Assembly (NCBI GenBank): GCA_964396265.1
Contig: CAYNEM010000005.1
Location: 62,001-126,000 of the forward strand
Direction of reading: 5' to 3'
Source of the DNA: EA-27 sp964396265
GTDB lineage: Archaea; Thermoplasmatota; Thermoplasmata; RBG-16-68-12; EA-27
DNA: 64,000 bases
The position numbers and the translations under genes were made by a program. The notes under the pieces were generated by a model. That model saw only the letters and a program-made list of their open reading frames with translations. It made no database searches and was not told the origin of the DNA. Positions 14,532 through 22,091 of this stretch are shown here, piece by piece (positions within the stretch are counted from its first letter, which is position 1; each line of letters starts with the position of its first letter).

Positions 14532-15662
14532 ATGAGGCCCAAGGCAAGACATGCGTTAGGTGTGGCAGGCGTGGTGGCGGTCTTCCTGATGGTCAGCCTA
14601 GTTCCGCTCGGGCGGACGGCGGACCATCTGGATCAGCCCTTTCCGGGGCTGCCGCCGGCGATCGACATTACGGACGTGTACGCGTTCCATCCCGGCACGT
14701 CGGAGCAGGACCTGAATAAGGTCGTGTTCGTCGTAAATGTGCATCCGCTGACGATGCCGGGGATGTCCCCCCAGTTTTCGACGGACGCGCGGTACCTGAT
14801 CAAGGTCGACACGAACGGGGATGCGGTCGCTGACATTGCGTACCGGTTCACGTTTGACAATGACGATGACGACGACGATGACGAAGAGCGCCAGCGCGTT
14901 CGGGTCGAAACGCTCCGAGGCTGGAACGCCCAGAACTCGAAGGGTTCGGGACGGACCTCCGCACAGGGTTGGACGGAATCGATCGTCCGCGGTGCGGGTA
15001 ACTCCTGGCTGTTCGCCGGGCTGCGCGACGACCCGTTCTTCTTCGACCTGCTTGCGTTCCGCGGCCTACACTCGTTCTGTGACGGTGCGACCGCGGACAC
15101 GTTCAAGGGCTTCAACGTCATGTCGATCGTCTGGCAGGTCCCTACGAGGTCGCTGGGCAAGAGCGCGAACATCGGGGTATGGGCGACGATCGAGATTCCC
15201 ATGCCGAACGATGATGACGATGAGGATGACGACCGGGCACCCGGTCCTGGCGCGACGGGCGACGACGACGACGGCGACGGGCGGTTCGTCCAACAGGACC
15301 GCATGGGACGGCCCGCGATCAACACCGTCCTCATCTCCACGGGGAACAAGGCCGCGTTCAACGCGGGAGACCCGAAGGACGACCCGGCGAACTTCAAGTC
15401 AGACGTCGTCGCCCACTTGATCGCGCTGGACCCGTTGCACAGACCCGCGCGCGCGGACTTCCTCGCGTCGATCCTCCTGCCCGACGTGCTGACGTTCGAC
15501 ACGTCCGCCCCGAGTGGGTTCCTCAACGGCCGCAGACTCGCGGACGACGTGATCGACGCCGAGCTGAGCCTCCTCACGGACGGCGCGCTCCCCGGCGACT
15601 GCGTGGACGGGAATGACGTCGCGTTCCTCGGTGTCTTCCCCTACCTCGCACCGCCTCAATGA
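14532..15662 (+). CDS. secreted DUF4331 protein with acidic runs
   Basis: 376 residues with a cleavable signal peptide (VAGVVAVFLMVSLVPLG) and then the DUF4331 start ADHLDQP...PAIDITDVYAFHPG. Later family marks: DDPFFFDLLAF near residue 170, DTFKGFNVMSIVWQVP, and the C-terminal FLNGRRLADDVIDAELSLLTDG. Two long aspartate runs (FDNDDDDDDDEE near 115 and PNDDDDEDDD near 230, then GDDDDGDG) are insertions relative to most members and could bind calcium. Function of the family is unknown; it acts outside the cell. Overlaps the next gene by 4 nt (ATGA), so the two are one operon, probably under the divergent TrmB regulator. Confidence 0.85.
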   Translation: MRPKARHALGVAGVVAVFLMVSLVPLGRTADHLDQPFPGLPPAIDITDVYAFHPGTSEQDLNKVVFVVNVHPLTMPGMSPQFSTDARYLIKVDTNGDAVADIAYRFTFDNDDDDDDDEERQRVRVETLRGWNAQNSKGSGRTSAQGWTESIVRGAGNSWLFAGLRDDPFFFDLLAFRGLHSFCDGATADTFKGFNVMSIVWQVPTRSLGKSANIGVWATIEIPMPNDDDDEDDDRAPGPGATGDDDDGDGRFVQQDRMGRPAINTVLISTGNKAAFNAGDPKDDPANFKSDVVAHLIALDPLHRPARADFLASILLPDVLTFDTSAPSGFLNGRRLADDVIDAELSLLTDGALPGDCVDGNDVAFLGVFPYLAPPQ

Positions 15663-16726
15663 GGGGGTGCGTACGAATGGGACGCGCAACCCGGATCGTG
15701 TCGCTGGTGCTCGCCATCGTGATCGCCGGTTCCGCGATGCTCCTTGTCGCGTCCCGCCTTTCCTCCCCAGAGGCCGTGTCGATTGCCACGTACCGCCACT
15801 CCGGATCGATGCCGGTCTGGGTCGCGCGGGATCTTGGGTTCTTCGCGGATCGTGGCATCGTAGTGAAGCTCGTGGAATTCTCCGGAGGGGGCCTCGCGGC
15901 GCAGGTGCTGTTGACCGGCGGCGTTGAAGCTGCGACCTTTCCCTCCGTCCTCGCGCTCCAGAAGGCCTCCAGCGGAGCCTCCCTGCGCCTCCTCCACGCG
16001 ACGGCAGACCTTCTCCCGGGGACGTCCGAGCTGCTGGTCCGTGCGGACTTGGACGTTCGCTCCTTGGAGGACCTGCAGGATCGAACCGTCGGCTTCGACG
16101 CCCTCGAAACCGCTTGCCTCGCGTGCGAAGCGTTTCGACGAGCCATCGACCGTGTCGGGGTGCGCATCGTCCCCGTAGCGGTTCCCGACTACAAGATCGC
16201 GGACGCATTCCGGGCGGGGACCGTGGAGGCCGCGGTCGTCTCGCAGCCGTTCAACGCGTTGGCGGTGGAAGACGGGGTCGCCTACGTGGTCCGGGATCCC
16301 CGACTCGGACCGCGAGGCGATGCGGCCGTCGCCGCCTTCGGCTCGGTCGCGAATGGCAGCAGCGATTCCGAGTGGCTGGCGAGCGCGGGCCTGTGGGCGG
16401 AGGAAGCGTTCCTGAAAACGCGACCGGCCGTCGCTCGCAAGGTCAGCCTTGCCCTTGCCGATGCCGCGGCCTGGCTGCGGGATCCGGGGAACGCGCAGGC
16501 CGCCCGTGACATCCTCATACGGTATGCGGGCGGGCTCGGGACGATGGAGTTCTTCCAACGGGCATCCTCCGCGGTTCTCTCGATGACGACCTGGCGGTCG
16601 TATCCGGACGGGTACACGGACTGGCGGGGTCTTCAGGCGCAGGCGGACGCGTACGAGGGGATGCACCTCCTCGATTCTCCGCTCGACGTACGCACGGTGG
16701 TGTCCACACCCTGGTTCGAACCGTGA
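15659..16726 (+). CDS. NitT/TauT-type (NMT1-like) substrate-binding lipoprotein-like protein
   Basis: 355 residues with an N-terminal membrane anchor or signal (RIVSLVLAIVIAGSAMLL). The ABC binding-protein fold of the NMT1/THI5-SsuA-TauA group follows: VSIATYRHSGSMPVWVARDL, GFFADRGIVVKLVEFSGGG, ATFPSVLALQKASSG, DLQDRTVGFDALE and the hinge EAAVVSQPFN. Such proteins deliver small acids, thiamine precursors or sulfonates to a permease and ATPase, but no such partner genes are present nearby. Start ATG 15659 overlaps the DUF4331 stop; ATG 15677 is an alternative. The pairing with DUF4331 suggests they handle the same ligand; this is inference. Confidence 0.8.
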   Translation: MRGCVRMGRATRIVSLVLAIVIAGSAMLLVASRLSSPEAVSIATYRHSGSMPVWVARDLGFFADRGIVVKLVEFSGGGLAAQVLLTGGVEAATFPSVLALQKASSGASLRLLHATADLLPGTSELLVRADLDVRSLEDLQDRTVGFDALETACLACEAFRRAIDRVGVRIVPVAVPDYKIADAFRAGTVEAAVVSQPFNALAVEDGVAYVVRDPRLGPRGDAAVAAFGSVANGSSDSEWLASAGLWAEEAFLKTRPAVARKVSLALADAAAWLRDPGNAQAARDILIRYAGGLGTMEFFQRASSAVLSMTTWRSYPDGYTDWRGLQAQADAYEGMHLLDSPLDVRTVVSTPWFEP

Positions 16727-16826
16727 ATGGAGCGAAGCCCCCTCCCCCTTTGTCGTTTTTCCGATTGATCGAGACCGGGCGAAAGGGACATGTGAGGCCC
16801 GCGTCTACGGGGTCGGGCTGGGAATC

Positions 16827-18194
16827 GTGGTGCTCCGCTCTGTGAATCCCGCGACCGGTGAGGAGATCGAGCGGTTCGACGAGCTCACGGCCAAGGAGAT
16901 CGACACCGCTCTGTCCTGGGCGGATGCAGCCTTCCGCGATTGGCGGCGGTCGTCCATGGCCCATCGAGCGGAGCGGATCCGTGCCGTCGCCCAAGTCCTG
17001 CGCCGCCACGCACGCCGGTACGCGGAGACGATGGCGCGGGAGATGGGGAAGCCCATGCGGGACGGCGTCGCGGAGGTCGAGAAGTGCGCGTGGGCCTGCG
17101 AGATGTACGCGGACCGCGCGGGGGAGTTCCTCGCGGACGACGTCGTCGACACGGGCGCGAAGCGGTCCCTCGTCCGGTACGAGCCTCTCGGCCCGGTCCT
17201 GGCGGTGATGCCGTGGAACTTCCCGTTCTGGCAGGTCTTCCGGTTCGCCGCGCCCGCGCTGATGGCGGGCAACGTCGGGCTCCTCAAGCACGCGAGCAAC
17301 GTCACGCGCTGCGCGCTCGACATCCAAACGGCGTTTCAAGAGGCGGGCTTCCCGGACGGAGTGTTCCAGACGCTCGTCGTCGGGAGCGGCGGGGTCGCCG
17401 CGATCCTCCGGGACCCTCGGGTCAAGGCGGTCTCCCTCACGGGGAGCGAGAAGGCGGGCGCGTCCGTTGCCGAGGTCGCGGGCAGTGTGATCAAGAAGGC
17501 GGTCCTCGAGCTTGGCGGGAGCGATCCGTTCGTCGTCCTCGCTGACGCGGACCTCGACATGACCGCCAAGGCGGCCGCGGAGGCGCGATGCATCAACGCC
17601 GGGCAGAGCTGCATCGCCGCCAAACGGTTCATCGTCGAGGCCCCCGCGTACGACGACTTCCTCGAGAAGTTCGCGAAGTCGATGGCGGCGCTGCGCGTCG
17701 GCGATCCCCTGAACGAGGAGACAGAGATCGGCCCGATCGCGCGCGGCGACCTCCGCGACGACCTGAACCGACAAGTCGAGGCCTCCGTGGCGAAGGGAGC
17801 GCGTGTCGCGATTGGCGGCGGACCCATCGAGGGGCGCGGCTACTTCTACCGGCCGACGATCCTCGCGGACGTCCGCGCGGGGATGGCGGCGTACGAGGAG
17901 GAGGTGTTCGGACCTGTGGCGGCGGTGGTCCGCGTGAAGGACGAACGGGAGGCGGTGCGCGTCGCGAACGACACGAAGTACGGGCTGGGTGCGAGCATCT
18001 GGACGCGGGATCACACGAAGGCGATGCGACTGGCGGCGGACATCGAGGCGGGCATGGTCTTCGTGAACCTTCGCGTGCAGTCGGACCCGCGCCTGCCCTT
18101 TGGCGGCGTGAAGGCCTCCGGCTACGGCCGCGAACTCGGATCCCACGGAATCCGCGAATTCGTGAATGTGAAGACAATCGTCGTGGGGGCGTGA
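16827..18194 (+). CDS. NAD(P)-dependent aldehyde dehydrogenase (succinate-semialdehyde type)
   Basis: 455-residue aldehyde dehydrogenase oxidising an aldehyde to the acid. Motifs: MPWNFPFWQVFRFAAPALMAGN (cofactor region), SLTGSEKAG, the catalytic glutamate in VLELGGSDPF (Glu228), nucleophile in GQSCIAAKR (Cys262), and EEVFGPVAAV near the C-terminus. The pattern is nearest the short succinate-semialdehyde dehydrogenase class. Two GTG codons (16827, 16830) could start it. A 39-residue zinc-ribbon-like protein follows directly after the stop. A relic of a paralogue lies at 13386. Substrate is not proven. Confidence 0.9.
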   Translation: MVLRSVNPATGEEIERFDELTAKEIDTALSWADAAFRDWRRSSMAHRAERIRAVAQVLRRHARRYAETMAREMGKPMRDGVAEVEKCAWACEMYADRAGEFLADDVVDTGAKRSLVRYEPLGPVLAVMPWNFPFWQVFRFAAPALMAGNVGLLKHASNVTRCALDIQTAFQEAGFPDGVFQTLVVGSGGVAAILRDPRVKAVSLTGSEKAGASVAEVAGSVIKKAVLELGGSDPFVVLADADLDMTAKAAAEARCINAGQSCIAAKRFIVEAPAYDDFLEKFAKSMAALRVGDPLNEETEIGPIARGDLRDDLNRQVEASVAKGARVAIGGGPIEGRGYFYRPTILADVRAGMAAYEEEVFGPVAAVVRVKDEREAVRVANDTKYGLGASIWTRDHTKAMRLAADIEAGMVFVNLRVQSDPRLPFGGVKASGYGRELGSHGIREFVNVKTIVVGA

Positions 18195-18314
18195 ATGCCG
18201 CGCCGGAAGTACGGGCGGCTGATCAAGCCGATGCCCATCGCCGTGGACCCGAAGAAGTGCCGGTTCTGCAAGGCGGGCCGTCCATGTCCCGTGCTCGAGG
18301 AGAAGCGCGCGTGA
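18195..18314 (+). CDS. 39-residue cysteine-containing small protein
   Basis: ATG immediately after the aldehyde dehydrogenase stop. The 39-residue product is basic with a C-terminal half DPKKCRFCKAGRPCPVLEE, giving CxxC plus a third cysteine, like half of a zinc ribbon or iron-sulfur site. I do not recognise a family. Translational coupling to the aldehyde dehydrogenase suggests it is real. Confidence 0.6.
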   Translation: MPRRKYGRLIKPMPIAVDPKKCRFCKAGRPCPVLEEKRA

Positions 18315-18353
18315 CGCAAGCCTTATGGTGGCCTCGGGGTTCGGGACGTCCGC

Positions 18354-18426
18354 GGGCTCGTGGTCTAGCGGCTATGACATCTCCCTGACACGGAGAAGGT
18401 CACCGGTTCGAATCCGGTCGAGCCCA
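18354..18426 (+). tRNA. tRNA-Val (anticodon GAC)
   Basis: Acceptor GGGCTCG/CGAGCCC, anticodon stem TCTCC/GGAGA with loop CTGACAC (anticodon GAC), T-arm ACCGG-TTCGAAT-CCGGT, discriminator A. No intron, CCA not encoded. TATA-like CCTTATGG about 30 nt upstream. Confidence 0.95.
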
Positions 18427-18457
18427 TTCCGCAGCGTCCGATCCGACGGTCCTGCCC

Positions 18458-19210
18458 CTAGATGTACCCGTATTCCGTCAGGAGGAGGATGCCGTCCTTG
18501 ACGAGGCCGATCCCGGGAGCGTACGTCTTGTACCCCACCGAGTCCGGCTCCAAGGGCGTGGTCTCCTCGGTCACCAGGCAACCCGTGAACGTCCCCGCGG
18601 TCGTGACGAGGGTCGCTTCGTCGTTCATGATCTCCGCGCGGTCCTCCGCGATCCCGGGCGCGACCTCCTGATAGTACCTCCCGCCCAGGAGGATCGTCCC
18701 CGGCATGAGGAGTCCGGCCCGGTTGCTCCCCCCGGCGCGCCAGCTCCCGTCGTGGACGATCGTGCCGTTCGCCAGGTAGATGTCTACGTCTTCCCCGAAG
18801 TAGACGACGCTTCCCGTCTCCTCGCAGATCGCGACGTAGTTGAGCGAGATCTCCTCGATCTCTCCGTTGACCGTCATGTTCTCCAGGACGACGCGCGTCG
18901 TCACGCCATCGACGATCGTCGTGGTGTTCAGGATCGTGATCTCCAGATGGAGATCGTCCCCGGCTTCCACGCCGTCGAGGACGAGCCGGAATCGGGGCTG
19001 CAGGACGAAGTACCGGTTCTCCCCCGTCGTGTTGAACGTGCACGCCTGCAGGTCGAAGCTGTCGGTGAACGGCCTGGACGGTTCGTTCCTCCCCTCGTCG
19101 ACGACGCGCATGACGGAATAGGCCGCGATGGCCACCGCCGAGGCGATGATGAGGACGTACGCGACCCTCAGCAGTTTCCTCCGCACCCCGCGCTCCGCTG
19201 GCTTCGCCAC
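18458..19210 (-). CDS. membrane-anchored extracellular protein, unknown
   Basis: 250 residues: a basic N-terminus and one membrane anchor (VAYVLIIASAVAIAAYSVM), then an all-beta extracellular domain with two separated cysteines (LQACTF and FTGCLV). The C-terminal half has the pattern VTTAGTFTGCLVTEETTPLEP then YKTYAPGIGLVKDGILLLTEYGY, found in uncharacterised secreted proteins of bacteria and archaea. GTG start with a good ribosome-binding site (GGAGAGG) and a box GTCTTAAGGG about 35 nt upstream. Divergent from the fibronectin-type gene at 19358. Confidence 0.7.
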   Translation of the reverse strand: MAKPAERGVRRKLLRVAYVLIIASAVAIAAYSVMRVVDEGRNEPSRPFTDSFDLQACTFNTTGENRYFVLQPRFRLVLDGVEAGDDLHLEITILNTTTIVDGVTTRVVLENMTVNGEIEEISLNYVAICEETGSVVYFGEDVDIYLANGTIVHDGSWRAGGSNRAGLLMPGTILLGGRYYQEVAPGIAEDRAEIMNDEATLVTTAGTFTGCLVTEETTPLEPDSVGYKTYAPGIGLVKDGILLLTEYGYI

Positions 19211-19357
19211 GTTCCTCTCCTTGCGGAGGAAGGGAGCGAGCCCTTAAGACTTCCGACCCTTGGACTCAAGAGTGCGGCCTCACCCTTCGTCTAGGGCTGC
19301 CCGAGGAGTGCCCCCACCAAGCGGAAGAACCTGAAGCGCCTATGACCCCGCGACAGG

Positions 19358-20425
19358 ATGAAGATGAAGGGCATGTCTCGCATCGCCGGGGTCCTCGTCC
19401 TCGCGTTCACCCTCGCCGGTCTGGCGATGCCTTACCCCGTCGCGGCCGACGAGGTCCATGAGACGACGGTTTCATTCGGGATCCCACGTCGCGAGGTCGT
19501 CGCTGGACTCGACGTCGCGGCCACGTGCGGGATCGTCGCCGCGTACGAGGGCCTGGTGGTGCCCGACGGCGGGAAGGACGAGACGTTCCTTGCGATGTCC
19601 CCGGAGCTGTGCGCGATCACCGTTTTCGTCCTGGGGGTCCCCGTCGCGCTGCCGATCGGGAACGCCATGCCCATCGGGCGCACGTCGTACCTCATCCCGG
19701 GCGTCGGCGGCCTCACCCTCGGCCTCGCGGACATCTCCATCGATCTGCTCGTGACCCTCGGGACGCAACTGACGGGGGACGTCGATGGCCTGGCCGTGAC
19801 CCCGTCGGCGGCCTCCTGGAGCCGCTGGGGTGCGACGCCGCTCGCGGTCGAAGCGAGCCTGGGGACTTCCGGGAGCACGGTTCGCGCCAGAGTGCCGTTC
19901 AACGTGACGATGAGCCTCTCGCTCGGCGCGAGCGTGTACGCATTCGGGATCCGCCTCTACTCCGCGTCCCTCGCGTCCCTCGGGACCGTGGCGGGCGAGC
20001 CTGTCCTGGAAATCCCCGTGGCCGTCGATCGGAGACCGTCCCCGGTCACCGCGACGGGATGGGAGGTCGGGCCCGGCAACATCCGCGTGAACTGGACCGC
20101 GAACGAGGACGATGATTTCTCCCATTACCGCATCGTCGCGTCACGGGCCGGCGGCACGGAGATCGTGTTCCTCGTCGAGGACCGCGAGGCGACGACCACG
20201 GTTCTCCCTGCATCCCCCGACACGGAGTACGTCGTGCAGGTCTCCGTCGTGGACCGCTCGGGCCAGGCCTCCGAGGGGAGCACGACGACGGTGCGCACGA
20301 CGCAGAGGTTCCTCACGATCACGCCGGAGGCATCGGGGGTGGTCGGCGTCGTGGCGGTGAGCCTGCTCGTCGGGTTCGCGTTGGGCCTCCTGGTCCGCCG
20401 CCGAAAGGCGAAGGACCGGCCCTGA
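19358..20425 (+). CDS. secreted fibronectin type III-containing surface protein
   Basis: 355 residues. Signal peptide (IAGVLVLAFTLAGLAMPYP), then a unique beta-rich domain of about 190 residues, then a fibronectin type III domain (PSPVTATGWEVGPGNIRVNW to the TVRTTQ strand, about 225-315). It ends with a C-terminal membrane anchor (VVGVVAVSLLVGFALGLLV) and basic tail. It is therefore displayed on the cell surface. Three ATGs (19358, 19364, 19373) could start it. Its TGA abuts the convergent stop of the next gene exactly (TGATCA). Confidence 0.75.
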   Translation: MKMKGMSRIAGVLVLAFTLAGLAMPYPVAADEVHETTVSFGIPRREVVAGLDVAATCGIVAAYEGLVVPDGGKDETFLAMSPELCAITVFVLGVPVALPIGNAMPIGRTSYLIPGVGGLTLGLADISIDLLVTLGTQLTGDVDGLAVTPSAASWSRWGATPLAVEASLGTSGSTVRARVPFNVTMSLSLGASVYAFGIRLYSASLASLGTVAGEPVLEIPVAVDRRPSPVTATGWEVGPGNIRVNWTANEDDDFSHYRIVASRAGGTEIVFLVEDREATTTVLPASPDTEYVVQVSVVDRSGQASEGSTTTVRTTQRFLTITPEASGVVGVVAVSLLVGFALGLLVRRRKAKDRP

Positions 20426-22015
20426 TCACGGCACCTGCTTCGGGGCCGTCCGCGTGGCGGCGGCGATGTGGCGCTCGAGGTTACTCAGGAGCTCGCGCTC
20501 GTGCTTGTCCTTGATCCACCCCTGCGCCTTCATCTCCGCGAGGCCGCGGGTCAGCATGGACTTCAGGTTCCCGAGGTGGAGGAGGTTGTTCGCGTTCCCG
20601 ACGCTCACGATGAGCGCGGAAAGGCTCGCGTCCTCGGCGAGCGCCTTCTCGATCCCCGCGCGGAATATCTGCTCGAACTGCTCGGTCTTCGGCTCGAGCG
20701 GGAGCACGGCGCCGCCAAATGTGCTCTTCAGGGAGCCCATGACGCCCTTGCCCGTCCGCGCAACCATCGGGGGGAACACAACCATCCGCCGTCCGCGTTC
20801 GCCCCCGAAGGCCGCGACGAAGATCGGCATGTGGATGAGCGTGGTGTCGCTGACGTTCGCAGGGACGCCTTGGGACTCGAGGAACTGGACCCCGTCGGCC
20901 AGCGTCTTCAGCATGGTGCGGATGCCGTTGGAGGCTTTTCCCGCGGTCGCGACGAGGGACTGCTCCTCCTGATGGAGCCGGCTCACCTCGCCGTCCCGTT
21001 CCCGCTCGAGCGCCCGGATGCGCTCCCACTGCGTCTGGATCTGCTGGTCGAACGAGCTTCGGCTCTGGGCCACGTCCGTCTGGTAGCGCTGGACGTCCTG
21101 ACGCGCGCGGTCGAACCCGGCGCGGGTCGCGTCGCGTCGCTCCTTCGCGTGTGCGGCCGCCGCCAAATCGTCGCGCCGCCGCGACTCCGACTCCCAGTTC
21201 GCCAGATCCGCCTCCGCCTTCGCCGCGGTCGACTGGAGGTCGATGAGCTTCGGCGCCATTGCGGACCACTTCGCTTCGCGCTCCCGCTCCAGACGGCTCA
21301 CCTCCGCCCCGACCTCCGGCTGGATCCTCTCGATCTTGCCCCCGTACGAGCGTGCGGTCTCCTCCCGGAGGGCGCCGAGCTCGGTCCGCACGCGGGTCAT
21401 CGCGGACTCGAGGGCGGCTCCCGCGGCGCCGATCGCGTCGATGTCCTTCACCATGGACGCCACGATCGCGTGGAGGCGCTTCACGGCCTCGGCGGCATGC
21501 AGGGGCGCAAGGCGGGGCTGGAGCATCGGGCTCCCGCGGATTTGCCGCGGCCGGGCGAGCGCGAGATGGGCGAGGACGTCCCGCATGAACTCCTCGTGGA
21601 TGAACAGGCCCATGATCGGGTGGTTTTCCGTCCCGGAGAACTGGTCGAAGAAGGCGGCGCGCTCGTTGAGGAGCGTCTGGACCGCCTGGTAGTTCCAGGC
21701 CGCGTCCGCCGCATGCGTGAAGCTGCGGGCGTCCGGGATGTGTCCCTGGGGGAACACGTACGACCAAACGGACATGCCGTCGAACACGAGGTTCCGGTTC
21801 TCCCGCCATGGGCAGCAGACGATGGGCCAATAGAGAAGGGCGGCGAACTCCAGAGATTCCTCACGCTTCCGGATCAGCCCCGCCTTCTCCCGCTGCTTCT
21901 CCACGTCGGCGAGAACCGTCGCGAGGGTCATCTCCAGCGGGAACTCCTCGCCCGCACCTCCCTCTCTCTCGATCACCGCAAAGGGCAGGACAATGGTGGG
22001 TTCGTCTTCCGGCAT
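20426..22015 (-). CDS. large coiled-coil protein of unknown function
   Basis: About 529 residues from ATG 22015 (ATG 22042 also possible). The N-terminal 190 residues are mixed alpha/beta with a Trp/Cys-rich piece (LLYWPIVCCPWRENRNLVF). Residues about 190-370 form a long charged coiled coil (EVSRLEREREAKWSAMAP, ADLANWESESRRRDDLAAAA). The C-terminal 150 residues are globular (LIHMPIFVAAFGGERGRRMV, LSALIVSVGNANNLLHLGN). No signal peptide, so cytoplasmic. I know no family; the domain layout resembles a structural or sensor protein. Followed on the same strand by nothing obvious. Confidence 0.6.
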   Translation of the reverse strand: MPEDEPTIVLPFAVIEREGGAGEEFPLEMTLATVLADVEKQREKAGLIRKREESLEFAALLYWPIVCCPWRENRNLVFDGMSVWSYVFPQGHIPDARSFTHAADAAWNYQAVQTLLNERAAFFDQFSGTENHPIMGLFIHEEFMRDVLAHLALARPRQIRGSPMLQPRLAPLHAAEAVKRLHAIVASMVKDIDAIGAAGAALESAMTRVRTELGALREETARSYGGKIERIQPEVGAEVSRLEREREAKWSAMAPKLIDLQSTAAKAEADLANWESESRRRDDLAAAAHAKERRDATRAGFDRARQDVQRYQTDVAQSRSSFDQQIQTQWERIRALERERDGEVSRLHQEEQSLVATAGKASNGIRTMLKTLADGVQFLESQGVPANVSDTTLIHMPIFVAAFGGERGRRMVVFPPMVARTGKGVMGSLKSTFGGAVLPLEPKTEQFEQIFRAGIEKALAEDASLSALIVSVGNANNLLHLGNLKSMLTRGLAEMKAQGWIKDKHERELLSNLERHIAAATRTAPKQVP

Positions 22016-22091
22016 GCCCCGAACTTCCGACCGCCGGCGCATCTCGGGCTCTCGGTATGACTCTTTCGGTCTCGGAGAATCCGCAGGGCCC

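Noticed and set aside
13401..16890. Transposon-like direct repeat flanking the TrmB/DUF4331 cassette
   Set aside because: The two aldehyde dehydrogenase segments differ at many bases, so they are diverged paralogues and not a target-site or recombination repeat.
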